Assembly: GCA_025356865.1 (NCBI GenBank)
Contig: JANXQJ010000123.1
Coordinates: forward strand, 1 to 52,930
Length of the DNA: 52,930 bases
DNA from: Deltaproteobacteria bacterium
GTDB lineage: Bacteria; Desulfobacterota; Deferrimicrobia; Deferrimicrobiales; Deferrimicrobiaceae
Direction: 5' to 3'
The position numbers and the translations under genes were made by a program. A model generated the notes under the pieces. It was given only the letters and a program-made list of their open reading frames with translations, ran no database searches and was not told the origin of the DNA. This document shows, one piece after another, positions 27,076-35,142 of this stretch. Within the stretch, counting starts at the first letter, position 1; the number at the start of each line of letters is the position of its first letter.

Positions 27076-27749
27076 GCGCGGTTCCCGGGGGGGAGCCCCG
27101 GATATCCCGGACGGATCCGGCCGAACAGTTCGGGAAACGCGTCGATCGTGAAGTCGGGCGGATATCGCACGAAGCCGTGGGCGCCCAGCCCGTAGGTCAC
27201 GCCGCACGTCGTGACCCCGGCGCCGTTTCCGGCCCGGACGTCGTTGGACGAATCGCCCACCATCAGCGTTTCCGGCCGCGATGCCCGGGCGGAAGCCAGG
27301 ATGGCGATCAACCCCTCCGGATCGGGTTTCTTCGTCTCGAAACTGTCGCCGCCCCGGACATCGAGGAACGTTCCCCCCGGGAAAAGCCCGTCGAGGATGT
27401 CGTGCGTCATCGCGACCGGCTTGTTCGTCAGCACCGCCAGCCGGTAATCGGTTCGGTGCGAAAGAAGCGATTCGAGGACGCCGGGATAGGGACGGGTGTG
27501 GTCGAGCAGATGTTCCCGGTAGTGGGCGAGAAACGTCTCACGCGCCGCCGGAAAGATCGCATCGTGTCCCGGGCCGATCGCCCGCCGGAGCAGCATCGTC
27601 ACCCCGTCGCCGACGAATTCGCACACCGCTTCCAGCGAAAGCAGGGGCAACCCGTGCGCCGCCATCGTGTGGTTCAGCGAAAACGCCAGGTCTTCCCTCG
27701 AATCGACGAGCGTCCCGTCGAGATCGAACACCAGCAGCCGTTTCTCCAT
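27072..27749 (-). CDS. gph: Phosphoglycolate phosphatase-like HAD hydrolase
   Basis: This 225-residue HAD-superfamily phosphatase has motif I VFDLDGTLVDS with nucleophile and acid Asp near residues 8 and 10, an alpha-helical cap (LNHTMAAHGLP, FVGDGVTMLLRRAIG), motif II VLTNKP, motif III Lys in FETKKPDPEGL and motif IV MVGDSSNDVRAG. The cap and length match Gph, which hydrolyses 2-phosphoglycolate arising from DNA repair or oxygenation. Other HAD substrates cannot be ruled out. The ATG at 27749 lies 10 bp after the membrane TPR gene, and the TGA overlaps the CPBP protease start. Confidence 0.85.
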   Translation of the reverse strand: MEKRLLVFDLDGTLVDSREDLAFSLNHTMAAHGLPLLSLEAVCEFVGDGVTMLLRRAIGPGHDAIFPAARETFLAHYREHLLDHTRPYPGVLESLLSHRTDYRLAVLTNKPVAMTHDILDGLFPGGTFLDVRGGDSFETKKPDPEGLIAILASARASRPETLMVGDSSNDVRAGNGAGVTTCGVTYGLGAHGFVRYPPDFTIDAFPELFGRIRPGYPGLPPGNRA

Positions 27750-27759
27750 TATTCGCATT

Positions 27760-29511
27760 CTACCTTTTTCCGGATCCCAGGCCGGCGCGCAGGCGAGCCA
27801 CCTTTTCGCGAATCCGTTCGTTCGGCCGCCGCCGAAGCGACTGCTCGTACCGGGCGATCGCCTCTTCGCTGTTTCCGGCTGCTTCCAGCGCGGATCCCAG
27901 GTTCTCAAGCGCTCCCGGGTCGCCCGGGTTGGCGCCCAGGGCGTTGCCGAACCACTGCACCGCATCGCGGTAGTCGCCGTGCTCCATGAAGATCATGCCG
28001 ATTCCGGCGTGGGCCTGGTAAAGGTCCGTCCGGTGGCGGATGCCTTCGAGGTAGTAGCCGATCGCCTCCTGCGGGCGCCCCATCCGGTGGAGCGCGTAGC
28101 CCATGTTGACGCAGGCCACGTCGTACCCGGGGCGGATCCGGAGCGCCTCGAGATTCAGCGCCATCGCTTCGGCCGCTCCCCCGGGGCCCCGGTCGTAGAG
28201 GACGTTGGCCAGGTTGGCCATCGCCACGTGGTTGTTGTCGGTAGAGGCGATCGCGTGGCGGAAAAGTGTTTCCGGATTGTTCCAGTACCCCGACTGGCGA
28301 TGGGTTGCCGCCGCGAGAAGCAGGAGAACCGCGACCGCGCAGGCCGCCGTCACACGGCCGGGCGACGGGAAGCGCCCGGCGAGTTCGGCGCCGCCCCAGG
28401 CGACCAGGAGGAAGATCCCGATCAGCGGGATGTAGGTGTACCGGTCGGCCGCGCCGAGATCGCTCACCTGGACCAGGCCGATCATCGGGACCAGCGTCCC
28501 GACGAACCAGAACCAGCCGACGGCAAGCCAGGGACGGGTGCGCCCCTGACGGACGGCCAGGATGGAGACGCCGGTGAGCGCGAGCGCGGAAACCGCCAGG
28601 GAGGCCCGGGAATAACCCGTTCCGGGGTGGGGATAGTAGGCGGCCAGATCCACGGGCAGGAACGTCTTCCGGAGGTAGAAGGCGTAGGACAGGACGGCGT
28701 TCGGCAGCCGTTCCGAAAGCGGGATCTTCGAGAGGGGCGTGATCATCCCGCCGGCCTTCTGGGCCAGGAGGGTCACGAGGGATGCCGCCGCGGAGAGGAG
28801 CAGGAACGGCCATTTCTCCCGAAGGATCCGACGCGCCGGGGGGAAGGCCGGCCCGGATTCCACGCCCGCCCCGGTCCTCGCGAGCGGCCAGTAGTCGATC
28901 AGGAGCAGGACGAACGGCAGCGTGACCACGGTGGGTTTCGAGAGCAGGCCGAGTGCGAAGCAGGCCAGGGCTGCCAGATACCCTGAGACGGAAGGGCGCG
29001 ATGCGTTGCGGGCGTACCGGTCCAGGGCGAGCAGGAAGAAAAAGGCGGCGAGCAGGTCTTTCCGCTCGGAAATCCACGCCACCGATTCGACGTGCAGCGG
29101 GTGGAGGGCGAAGAGTGCCGCCACGAAGGCGCTTCGCCCCGGGAATCCGGTCAACCGGGTCAGCAGGAGGAAGAGCAGGACGGCGTTCGCCGCGTGAATC
29201 CCCACGTTGACCTGGTGGTGCATGCCCGGGTCGAGCCCGAAGAGGGAGACGTCGGCCATGTGGGAGAGCCAGGTCAGCGGATGCCAGTTCCCGGCGTGAA
29301 AGGAAACGAACGCCCTCAGCGCGTTCGGCCCGGTGAGCCCCGTCCGGACGAACGGGTTTTCGGTGACGTAATAATCGTCGTCCCAGACGGGCAGGAAGCC
29401 GGCGTGCCGGACGGGAAGATAGGCGATGACCGTCGCTGCGACGAGGGCCAGGGCGACGATGAAGAGGGTGGACCGCGCTGTTGCCCCGGGGGGTGGCGTT
29501 TCGGTTGCCAT
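27760..29511 (-). CDS. TMTC-like membrane protein with TPR tail (putative protein glycosyltransferase)
   Basis: This 583-residue protein has about ten membrane segments in the first ~390 residues and four or so TPR units in the last ~170 (DVACVNMGYALHRMGRPQEAIGYY, DYRDAVQWFGNALGANPGDP, NSEEAIARYEQSL). The acidic loop VWDDDYYVTENPFV after the first membrane segment is the likely catalytic DD region of GT-C enzymes. HPLHVESVAWISERKDLLA matches the TMTC/DUF1736 family. In animals, TMTC proteins O-mannosylate cadherins. Bacterial relatives are thought to glycosylate exported proteins from polyprenyl-phosphate sugars, but no acceptor is known here. It is the first gene of a small operon with gph and the CPBP protease. 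Confidence 0.8.
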   Translation of the reverse strand: MATETPPPGATARSTLFIVALALVAATVIAYLPVRHAGFLPVWDDDYYVTENPFVRTGLTGPNALRAFVSFHAGNWHPLTWLSHMADVSLFGLDPGMHHQVNVGIHAANAVLLFLLLTRLTGFPGRSAFVAALFALHPLHVESVAWISERKDLLAAFFFLLALDRYARNASRPSVSGYLAALACFALGLLSKPTVVTLPFVLLLIDYWPLARTGAGVESGPAFPPARRILREKWPFLLLSAAASLVTLLAQKAGGMITPLSKIPLSERLPNAVLSYAFYLRKTFLPVDLAAYYPHPGTGYSRASLAVSALALTGVSILAVRQGRTRPWLAVGWFWFVGTLVPMIGLVQVSDLGAADRYTYIPLIGIFLLVAWGGAELAGRFPSPGRVTAACAVAVLLLLAAATHRQSGYWNNPETLFRHAIASTDNNHVAMANLANVLYDRGPGGAAEAMALNLEALRIRPGYDVACVNMGYALHRMGRPQEAIGYYLEGIRHRTDLYQAHAGIGMIFMEHGDYRDAVQWFGNALGANPGDPGALENLGSALEAAGNSEEAIARYEQSLRRRPNERIREKVARLRAGLGSGKR

Positions 29512-29554
29512 CGACCCGGGATTTTATCACGCCTGCCGGATCCGGATTCATCGA

Positions 29555-29609
29555 CTGTAAACCGACGACCGTGTTTCGGGTTGACAGCGTTCCCGGGCCT
29601 ATCCAGAAT
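29555..29609 (+). promoter_or_regulatory. bioB promoter with BirA-type operator
   Basis: CTGTAAACC (29555-29563) and GGTTGACAG (29579-29587) are inverted repeats with one mismatch, separated by 15 bp. This agrees with the BirA operator form TTGTAAACC-N14/15-GGTTTACAA. The right half-site contains a perfect -35 TTGACA (29581-29586); 17 bp later CAGAAT (29604-29609) can act as -10. Bound BirA would block this promoter, giving biotin-dependent repression of bioB. Confidence 0.72.
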
Positions 29610-29637
29610 GGTCCGATTACTTTCGGGGGATGTGGGC

Positions 29638-30651
29638 ATGCAACCATTCTGGGGGCGGATCGAACAGGCGGCGATGGCGGAAGGGGGGATCGGCGCCGAG
29701 GATGCGCTCGTGGTGCTGGCGTTGCCGCGGGAGGCGCTGTGGCGACTGCTCGACGTGACCGAGCGGGTACGCAACCGGTTCATGGGCGACGCGGTCCGTC
29801 TCTGCTCGATCGTCAACGCGAAGTCGGGCCACTGTTCCGAGGACTGCTCCTTCTGCTCGCAGTCCAGCCGGTCCGAGGCCGAGATCCCGAGGTTTCCGCT
29901 GATCGACGCGGATTCGATGGTCGAGGCGGCGCGAAGCGCGAAGGCGCGCGGTGCGCGCGAGTTCTCGATCGTGGCGTCCGGGCTCTCGATGCGCAACCGG
30001 GAGGAACTGGAGAAGGTCGGGGACGCGGTCGAGAAGATATCCGGCGAACTGGGGCTCGAGACGTGCGTCAGCCTCGGCACGCTGCCGGCCGACAAGGTCG
30101 AATACCTGATCTCGCGGGGGTTGCGGTCGGTCCACCACAACCTCGAGACGTCGCGTTCATTTTTCCCGAATGTCTGCACGACCCACGAATACGACCAGGA
30201 CGTCGAGGCGGTGCGGACGGCGAAAATGGCGGGCGCGTGGGTCTGCTGCGGCGGGATTTTCGGGTTGGGCGAGAGCGACGCGGATCGCGTCGAACTGGCG
30301 ATGACGCTGCGCGAACTGGACGTCGACTCGATCCCGGTCAACTTCCTGAACCCGGTCGAGGGGACGCCGGCGGCGGGGAAGCGGGTACTGACCCCCTTCG
30401 CGTGCATCAAGATCATCGCGATGCTGCGGCTGGTGCACCCGGGTCGCGAGATCATCATCTGCGGCGGCCGCGAGGTCAACCTGCGCGACCTGCAGTGCCT
30501 GATGTTCCCCGCGGGGGCGACCGGCACGATGGTCGGGAACTACCTCACGACGTCGGGTCGTCCGGGGGAGGAGGACCAGCGGATGATCGCGGACCTGGGG
30601 CTGTCGGTGCGCGCTCTTTGCGGGACGCCAGCAGCACCACCCCGAAACTGA
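29638..30651 (+). CDS. bioB: Biotin synthase
   Basis: BioB inserts sulfur into dethiobiotin by radical SAM chemistry. The 337-residue protein has the 4Fe-4S motif GHCSEDCSFCSQ, the second-cluster ligands (CVSLGT, VHHNLETS, CCGGIFGLGE) and NFLNPVEGTP. Near the C-terminus FPAGATGTMVGNYLTT is the usual end region. The ATG at 29638 follows a weak GGGGGA; an in-frame ATG near 29608 overlaps the promoter and is rejected. A BirA-type operator lies upstream. It is monocistronic here, with no other bio genes in the window. The last 107 bp run antisense to the end of the convergent tatC-like gene. Confidence 0.93.
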   Translation: MQPFWGRIEQAAMAEGGIGAEDALVVLALPREALWRLLDVTERVRNRFMGDAVRLCSIVNAKSGHCSEDCSFCSQSSRSEAEIPRFPLIDADSMVEAARSAKARGAREFSIVASGLSMRNREELEKVGDAVEKISGELGLETCVSLGTLPADKVEYLISRGLRSVHHNLETSRSFFPNVCTTHEYDQDVEAVRTAKMAGAWVCCGGIFGLGESDADRVELAMTLRELDVDSIPVNFLNPVEGTPAAGKRVLTPFACIKIIAMLRLVHPGREIIICGGREVNLRDLQCLMFPAGATGTMVGNYLTTSGRPGEEDQRMIADLGLSVRALCGTPAAPPRN

Positions 30652-31318
30652 CGAAATAGAGCCCCAGCAGCGGAAGCGCCATGAGCCCCATGTTGTAGAT
30701 GTCGGGGGTGGGGGTGATGACCGCAGCCAGGACGGTGCAGACGAGGACCGCGTGGCGCCACCGCTTCCTGAAAAAGGCCGGGGTGAGCCACCCCGCCCGT
30801 GCCAGGAAGAAGGCGACGAGCGGCATCTCGAACGCTAGTCCCAAAGCGAGCAGCATCGTGCCGACGAACGAGACGAACGTCCGGGCCGAGATGAACGCCC
30901 GCGTGCCGTCCGCCTCGAAACTCACCAGGAAACCGATCCCCGCCGGCAGCAGCACCCGCCAGCACAACGTCGCGCCGGAGGCGAAGAGCGCGGTCGCGAC
31001 CAGCACGACCGGGCCGCCCATCCGGCGCACCCCGGAGAAATAACGCATCGAAACGCCCCGCCACACGAGCCAGACGGCGGCCGGGATCGACAGGAAAACG
31101 GCGAGATAGAAGGAGATCGAGAGGAGCGTCAGGAACGGTTCGGACGGGTCGTAGGCGACCAGCTTCTTTCCCAAAAGCGGGATCAGGAGCGCCAGAAGCC
31201 GTTCGGAGACAAGGAAGCACCCGCCCGTCAGCAGCAGGATCAGGACCAGGAGGATCGCCAACCCCCTGCGGGCGCGGTCGAGCTCGCCGAGGACGGCCTG
31301 GATCCGGTCGGCCTTCAT
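30545..31318 (-). CDS. tatC: TatC-family protein (divergent)
   Basis: This 257-residue protein has about six membrane segments and recognisable TatC landmarks: YDPSEPFLTLLSISFYLAVFLSIP, a Trp/Arg-rich cytoplasmic loop, GLAFEMPLVAFFLARAG (the conserved FE.P glutamate) and AAVITPTPDIYNMGLMALPLLGLYF. Differences from typical TatC include the N-terminal HLxELRxRL, which is only partly kept (VLGELDRARRGLA). TPPD has become TPTPD, and the usual LYE is LYF. It may be a secondary TatC or a diverged main one; no tatA/tatB is adjacent. A Pro/Ser-rich tail of about 25 residues overlaps bioB on the other strand. It follows tldD by 37 bp. Confidence 0.75.
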   Translation of the reverse strand: MKADRIQAVLGELDRARRGLAILLVLILLLTGGCFLVSERLLALLIPLLGKKLVAYDPSEPFLTLLSISFYLAVFLSIPAAVWLVWRGVSMRYFSGVRRMGGPVVLVATALFASGATLCWRVLLPAGIGFLVSFEADGTRAFISARTFVSFVGTMLLALGLAFEMPLVAFFLARAGWLTPAFFRKRWRHAVLVCTVLAAVITPTPDIYNMGLMALPLLGLYFVSFGVVLLASRKERAPTAPGPRSSAGPPPPDDPTS

Positions 31319-31355
31319 GACAGCCGGTGGCTCGGGACTCGTCCGGGACAGGTCT

Positions 31356-32735
31356 TCAACCGACCGTGATCCAGGGGGGGCCGAACCGGAGCGTCGGCTG
31401 TGCGTCGCCCACCGGCACGCCTTGCCCGTCCTTGCCGCAGGTGCCCAGTCCGAAGCCCAGGTCGTTTCCCACGGCGTCGATCATCCCGAGCGCCTCGGGC
31501 CCGTTGCCCGTGATCGTGGCGCCGCGCACCTGTTCGCCCCGCTTCCCGTTTTCGATCCGGTACCCTTCGGCCACCTCGAACATGAAGTCGCCGTTCACGG
31601 TGTTGACCTGCCCGCCCCCCATCTTGACGACGAACAGCCCCCGGTCGACGGGCGCCAGCACCGATGCCGGCGTCGCCCCCCCCGGCAGGATGATCGTGTT
31701 GGTCATCCGCGGGATCGGCTTGTGCCGGTACGATTCGCGCCGGCCGTTTCCGGTGGGAACGGCACCGGCCTTCATCGCGGAGAGGCGGTCGTGCAGGAAG
31801 CCCTTGAGCACGCCGCGCTCGACCAGCACCGTCCGCTGTCCGGGCGTTCCCTCGTCGTCGATGCCGAAGGAACCGCGCTTGCCGGGGACGGTCGAATCGT
31901 CGACGATCGAGATGAGCGGGCTGCCGACCGGCTTGCCCATCGAATCCTTGTAGACCGACATCCCCTGCCGGGCGAGGTCGGCCTCGAGTCCGTGCCCGAT
32001 CGCCTCGTGAACCATCGTCCCGCCCGCCTCGGCCGAGAGCACGACCGGCATCCGGCCACCCGGCAGCCTTGCCGCCGTCAGGTTTCGCAACGCGCGTCCC
32101 GCGGCCTGCCGGGCCATCGTCTCGGGGACGAACTCATCAAGGAACTCGAACCCGGATGTCCCGCCTCCCGTTTCATATCCCATCGTCAGGCCGCTTTCGT
32201 TTCCCGCGATGCATTGGACCGTGAGCAGCGAGTGCGTCTGCGTGTCGGATGCGAACACCCCGGGGTGCGCGGCCACCTCGATCTTCCGCCCGATTTCGCC
32301 ATAGGTGGCCCGGACCTGACGCACCAGCGGGGATTCGTCGCGGGCGACCCGGTCCATCAGCGCCGCGAGCGCCACCTTCTCGGCGATCCCGCGGGTTTGC
32401 GGAGAGACCCGGACGGGCGACGGGTTGCGGGCCGCAACCACTGATGCGGGGAGGGAAACGGCCGCGCCGCCGCCTTCCGCATGGCGGGAGAGGTCGTATG
32501 CCAGCGCCTTCAGCGTGCCGGCGGAGCAGTCGTTCGTGTACGCGTAGAACGTCCGCCCGCCGCAGATCAGGCGGAGGCCGATCCCCGAATCGGTTCCGGC
32601 GACGACCCGCTCGGCCTTCCCGTCCTCGAACAGGACGTTGAGCGCCCGGATTTCCTCGAAAAACAGTTCGCCGTATTCGCCGCCTCTCGAGAGCAGCGCC
32701 TGCAGAACGGGGGCGACGTCGATTCGGGAGAGCAT
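31356..32735 (-). CDS. tldD: TldD-family metalloprotease
   Basis: This 459-residue protein carries the HExxxH zinc motif in MVHEAIGHGLEADLA, preceded by SAEAGGTMVHE as in TldD. TldD/TldE heterodimers trim leader peptides such as that of microcin B17 and degrade unfolded peptides through a narrow cavity. Other family segments are FEDGKAERV near the N-terminus, GSFGIDDEGTPGQ, RRESYRHKPIPRMTN and the C-terminal ATITGNGPEALGMIDAVG. No tldE/pmbA gene lies next to it, so the partner must be elsewhere. The ATG at 32735 follows AAAGGA at 7 nt. It is divergent from the TPR gene and probably co-transcribed with tatC. Confidence 0.93.
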   Translation of the reverse strand: MLSRIDVAPVLQALLSRGGEYGELFFEEIRALNVLFEDGKAERVVAGTDSGIGLRLICGGRTFYAYTNDCSAGTLKALAYDLSRHAEGGGAAVSLPASVVAARNPSPVRVSPQTRGIAEKVALAALMDRVARDESPLVRQVRATYGEIGRKIEVAAHPGVFASDTQTHSLLTVQCIAGNESGLTMGYETGGGTSGFEFLDEFVPETMARQAAGRALRNLTAARLPGGRMPVVLSAEAGGTMVHEAIGHGLEADLARQGMSVYKDSMGKPVGSPLISIVDDSTVPGKRGSFGIDDEGTPGQRTVLVERGVLKGFLHDRLSAMKAGAVPTGNGRRESYRHKPIPRMTNTIILPGGATPASVLAPVDRGLFVVKMGGGQVNTVNGDFMFEVAEGYRIENGKRGEQVRGATITGNGPEALGMIDAVGNDLGFGLGTCGKDGQGVPVGDAQPTLRFGPPWITVG

Positions 32736-32803
32736 CGGGCATCCTTTCGGGAGGAGGGTCGTTGTATAATCAGCAATAGAGTTGCATATCACTTCCGGGG
32801 ATC

Positions 32804-34510
32804 ATGATGAAAGCCAAAGTTCCGGGCGTTGTCCTAGCCCTCCTTTTCGTTGCGGGAAACGCATCTGCCTTCCCGATGGGTTACAGCGGGCGTGACACGC
32901 ATTCCCGCGGTCGCGCCTATGCCTCGTTCCTCTCCGGCCACCTCGCCTATCGCGAAGGTCGGCTCGACGATGCGCTTGCCGATTACCGAAAGGCGCAGGA
33001 ATACGCGGGCGAGGACGAACCCGATATCCTGTTCGAGACGGCCAACATCCTGGTCAAGAAGGGGCAGCTCGTCGACGCGGGCAAGGCGCTCGCCAAGGTC
33101 CTGGCCGCCGACGACAACAACGTTCGCGCCCGCTACCTGCTCTCGGGCGTCCAGGCCGCGACCGGACAGAAAGAGAAAGCGTTGGCGGGCTACCAGCGAA
33201 TCCTGGCCGACGATCCCGACAACGAGGAGGCCTACGTCCACGTCTCCACGCTCTTCGCCGACATGGGCGACTTCGACCAGGCCGAGAAGCAGCTCTCCGC
33301 CCTGGTCGAGAAGTCCCCGGCTTCGTTCCTGGCCCGCTATTACCGCGGCCGCCTTCGCGCCTCCCGCAAGATGTTCCAGCCTGCCCTCGAGGATTTCGAC
33401 AAGGCGGCCGAACTGCAGCCCGACTTCGACAGCGCGCTCATCGAAGGGGCCGGCGTCCTCGAGGCGATGGGGAAGAACGACGAAGCCGAGGCCCGCTACC
33501 GGAAGGTCCTCGAAGCCAGCCCGAACAACCCGTTCGTTCGCGAGCGTCTCGGCCGGATCCTCATCCTCGAAAACAAGATCGACGCGGCGCTGGGCCAGTA
33601 CGAGGCGCTCAAGACCCAGTCCGGCAACAACACCGATTTCCGCGAGAAGCTGGGACTCCTCTATCTCGACCGGGGGCGATTCGACGACGCCATCGTCGAG
33701 TTTCGCTTCGTCCTTTCGGCCAAGCCGGACGCGCAGCAGATCCACTTCTTCCTCGCGAGCGCCTACGAGGGGAAAGGGGTTGCCGCCGAGGCCGAGTCGC
33801 AATACCGCGCCGTCCCGCCGGAATCGGGCTATTACCGGGACGCCATGCTCCACCTGGCGCTGATGTTGCGGCAGGGAAAAAAGTTCGAAGAGGCGTCGAA
33901 GGTCACGGCCCGGTTGCGCGAGAAAAATCCCGAAGACCAGGACCTGCTGGTTTTCCAGGCGGGCATCTTCGAGGAGATGAAGCGGTACGACGAGGCGCTG
34001 GGTCTCCTGAAACAGGCGGCGGCCAAGAACCCGAACAGCGCGAGCGTCCTCTTCGCGATGGGCGTGGTCCAGGACAAGATGGGCCGTTTCGACGACCTCG
34101 TCGCCTCGATGGAAGGCGCGATCGCCCTCGAGCCGGGCAACGCCACGGCGCTCAACTACCTGGGGTTCACCTACGCCGAGAAGAACATCAAGCTGCCCGA
34201 GGCCGAATCGCTGATCGAGCGCGCCCTCAAGGCGCGTCCCGGCGACGGCTACTTCCTCGACAGCCTCGCCTGGGTCTACTACCGCCAGGGTCGCTACGAG
34301 AAGGCCGACGAGGCGATGCGCCGGGCGCTCGGCGTCATTCCCGACGATCCGGTCGTGCTTGACCACATGGGCGACATCCAGGTCAGGCTGGGGAAAGAGG
34401 CCGAGGCGATTCCCTGGTTCGAAAAGGCGTTGGCCCACGGCTTCGAAAAACCCGAAGAAGTTCGAGAGAAGATCGGGAAAATCCGGAAGACGGACGCAGC
34501 CGGCAAGTGA
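32804..34510 (+). CDS. Exported tetratricopeptide-repeat protein
   Basis: This 568-residue protein begins with a signal peptide (VPGVVLALLFVAGNASA, cleavage after ASA) and then consists almost wholly of TPR units, about 14 by eye, e.g. GRLDDALADYRKAQEY, GDFDQAEKQLSALVEKSPAS, GRYEKADEAMRRALGVIPDDP and EAIPWFEKALAHGFEKP. No enzymatic domain is present. TPR-only exported proteins in this class usually scaffold envelope complexes. The stop overlaps the next lipoprotein gene by 4 bp, and that gene overlaps the peptide-binding lipoprotein in the same way. It therefore heads a long operon; a role in envelope assembly is inferred from the LolB-like neighbour. Start could be 32804 or 32807 (ATGATG). 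Confidence 0.85.
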   Translation: MMKAKVPGVVLALLFVAGNASAFPMGYSGRDTHSRGRAYASFLSGHLAYREGRLDDALADYRKAQEYAGEDEPDILFETANILVKKGQLVDAGKALAKVLAADDNNVRARYLLSGVQAATGQKEKALAGYQRILADDPDNEEAYVHVSTLFADMGDFDQAEKQLSALVEKSPASFLARYYRGRLRASRKMFQPALEDFDKAAELQPDFDSALIEGAGVLEAMGKNDEAEARYRKVLEASPNNPFVRERLGRILILENKIDAALGQYEALKTQSGNNTDFREKLGLLYLDRGRFDDAIVEFRFVLSAKPDAQQIHFFLASAYEGKGVAAEAESQYRAVPPESGYYRDAMLHLALMLRQGKKFEEASKVTARLREKNPEDQDLLVFQAGIFEEMKRYDEALGLLKQAAAKNPNSASVLFAMGVVQDKMGRFDDLVASMEGAIALEPGNATALNYLGFTYAEKNIKLPEAESLIERALKARPGDGYFLDSLAWVYYRQGRYEKADEAMRRALGVIPDDPVVLDHMGDIQVRLGKEAEAIPWFEKALAHGFEKPEEVREKIGKIRKTDAAGK

Positions 34511-35142
34511 GGGCATCCATCGCCGTCCTGGTCATCGCGCTGCTCTGTTGTGGTTGCGCCGGGCGCGGGTTGCTGCCCGAGGCCGAATCGCGCGAGGCGG
34601 CCGCCTTCTTCGCCGGGGCCGCTTCCCGCTTCCCGCTTCCCGCATCGTCGTCGTTCTCGGGCGTGGTCGAGAAAGGCGGCGACGCTTTCCCGTTCATCGC
34701 GGGCGTCAATGCCCGGGGCGGTGGCGACGAATCCATCGGGTTGTTCGACCCCATGGGGCGCGTCGTCATGCTGGTGTCCGGCAACGGCACCGTCCTGGCG
34801 CTCGAAGCCGGCCCGGTCGCGGGTCCTCTCGCCCCGCTGGGCGGAAAGAAGATGCCGGCAAAAGACCTTTCGCTCGGCCGCATCCTGTGGGGCGCGCCGG
34901 GATACCCGGTCGGCGGGGGCGAATGCCGGCTGAGCGGCGACGGCGGATGGCAATTCTCCGACGGCCGCCAGACGCTCCGTACCGATCCGGACCGCCGTTT
35001 CATTGCCGTCGCCGAATATACGATCGCCGATCGATCCGTCTCGGTTTCCTATCCGGGGCGCGAAATGGCGACGTTGCCGCCGCTCGTCAGGTTCGAGGTT
35101 CTCGGGGCGTCGATCGAACTCCGGAGGGATACGGAAGAATGA
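34507..35142 (+). CDS. LolB/DUF4292-like outer-membrane lipoprotein
   Basis: This 211-residue protein has a lipoprotein signal (SIAVLVIALLCCGC; lipidated Cys probably residue 17) followed by Gly-rich mature sequence. After a short linker the body alternates beta strands (FSGVVEKGGDAFPFIAGVNA, ESIGLFDPMGRVVMLVSGNG, FIAVAEYTIADRSVSVSYPG), as expected for the half-barrel of LolB/LppX-type carriers. The family assignment is by pattern and context, not by a strict motif. The GTG start overlaps the TPR stop (GTGA), and the TGA overlaps the next ATG. Such a protein next to an exported TPR protein is common in Deltaproteobacteria-like genomes. Confidence 0.68.
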   Translation: MRASIAVLVIALLCCGCAGRGLLPEAESREAAAFFAGAASRFPLPASSSFSGVVEKGGDAFPFIAGVNARGGGDESIGLFDPMGRVVMLVSGNGTVLALEAGPVAGPLAPLGGKKMPAKDLSLGRILWGAPGYPVGGGECRLSGDGGWQFSDGRQTLRTDPDRRFIAVAEYTIADRSVSVSYPGREMATLPPLVRFEVLGASIELRRDTEE

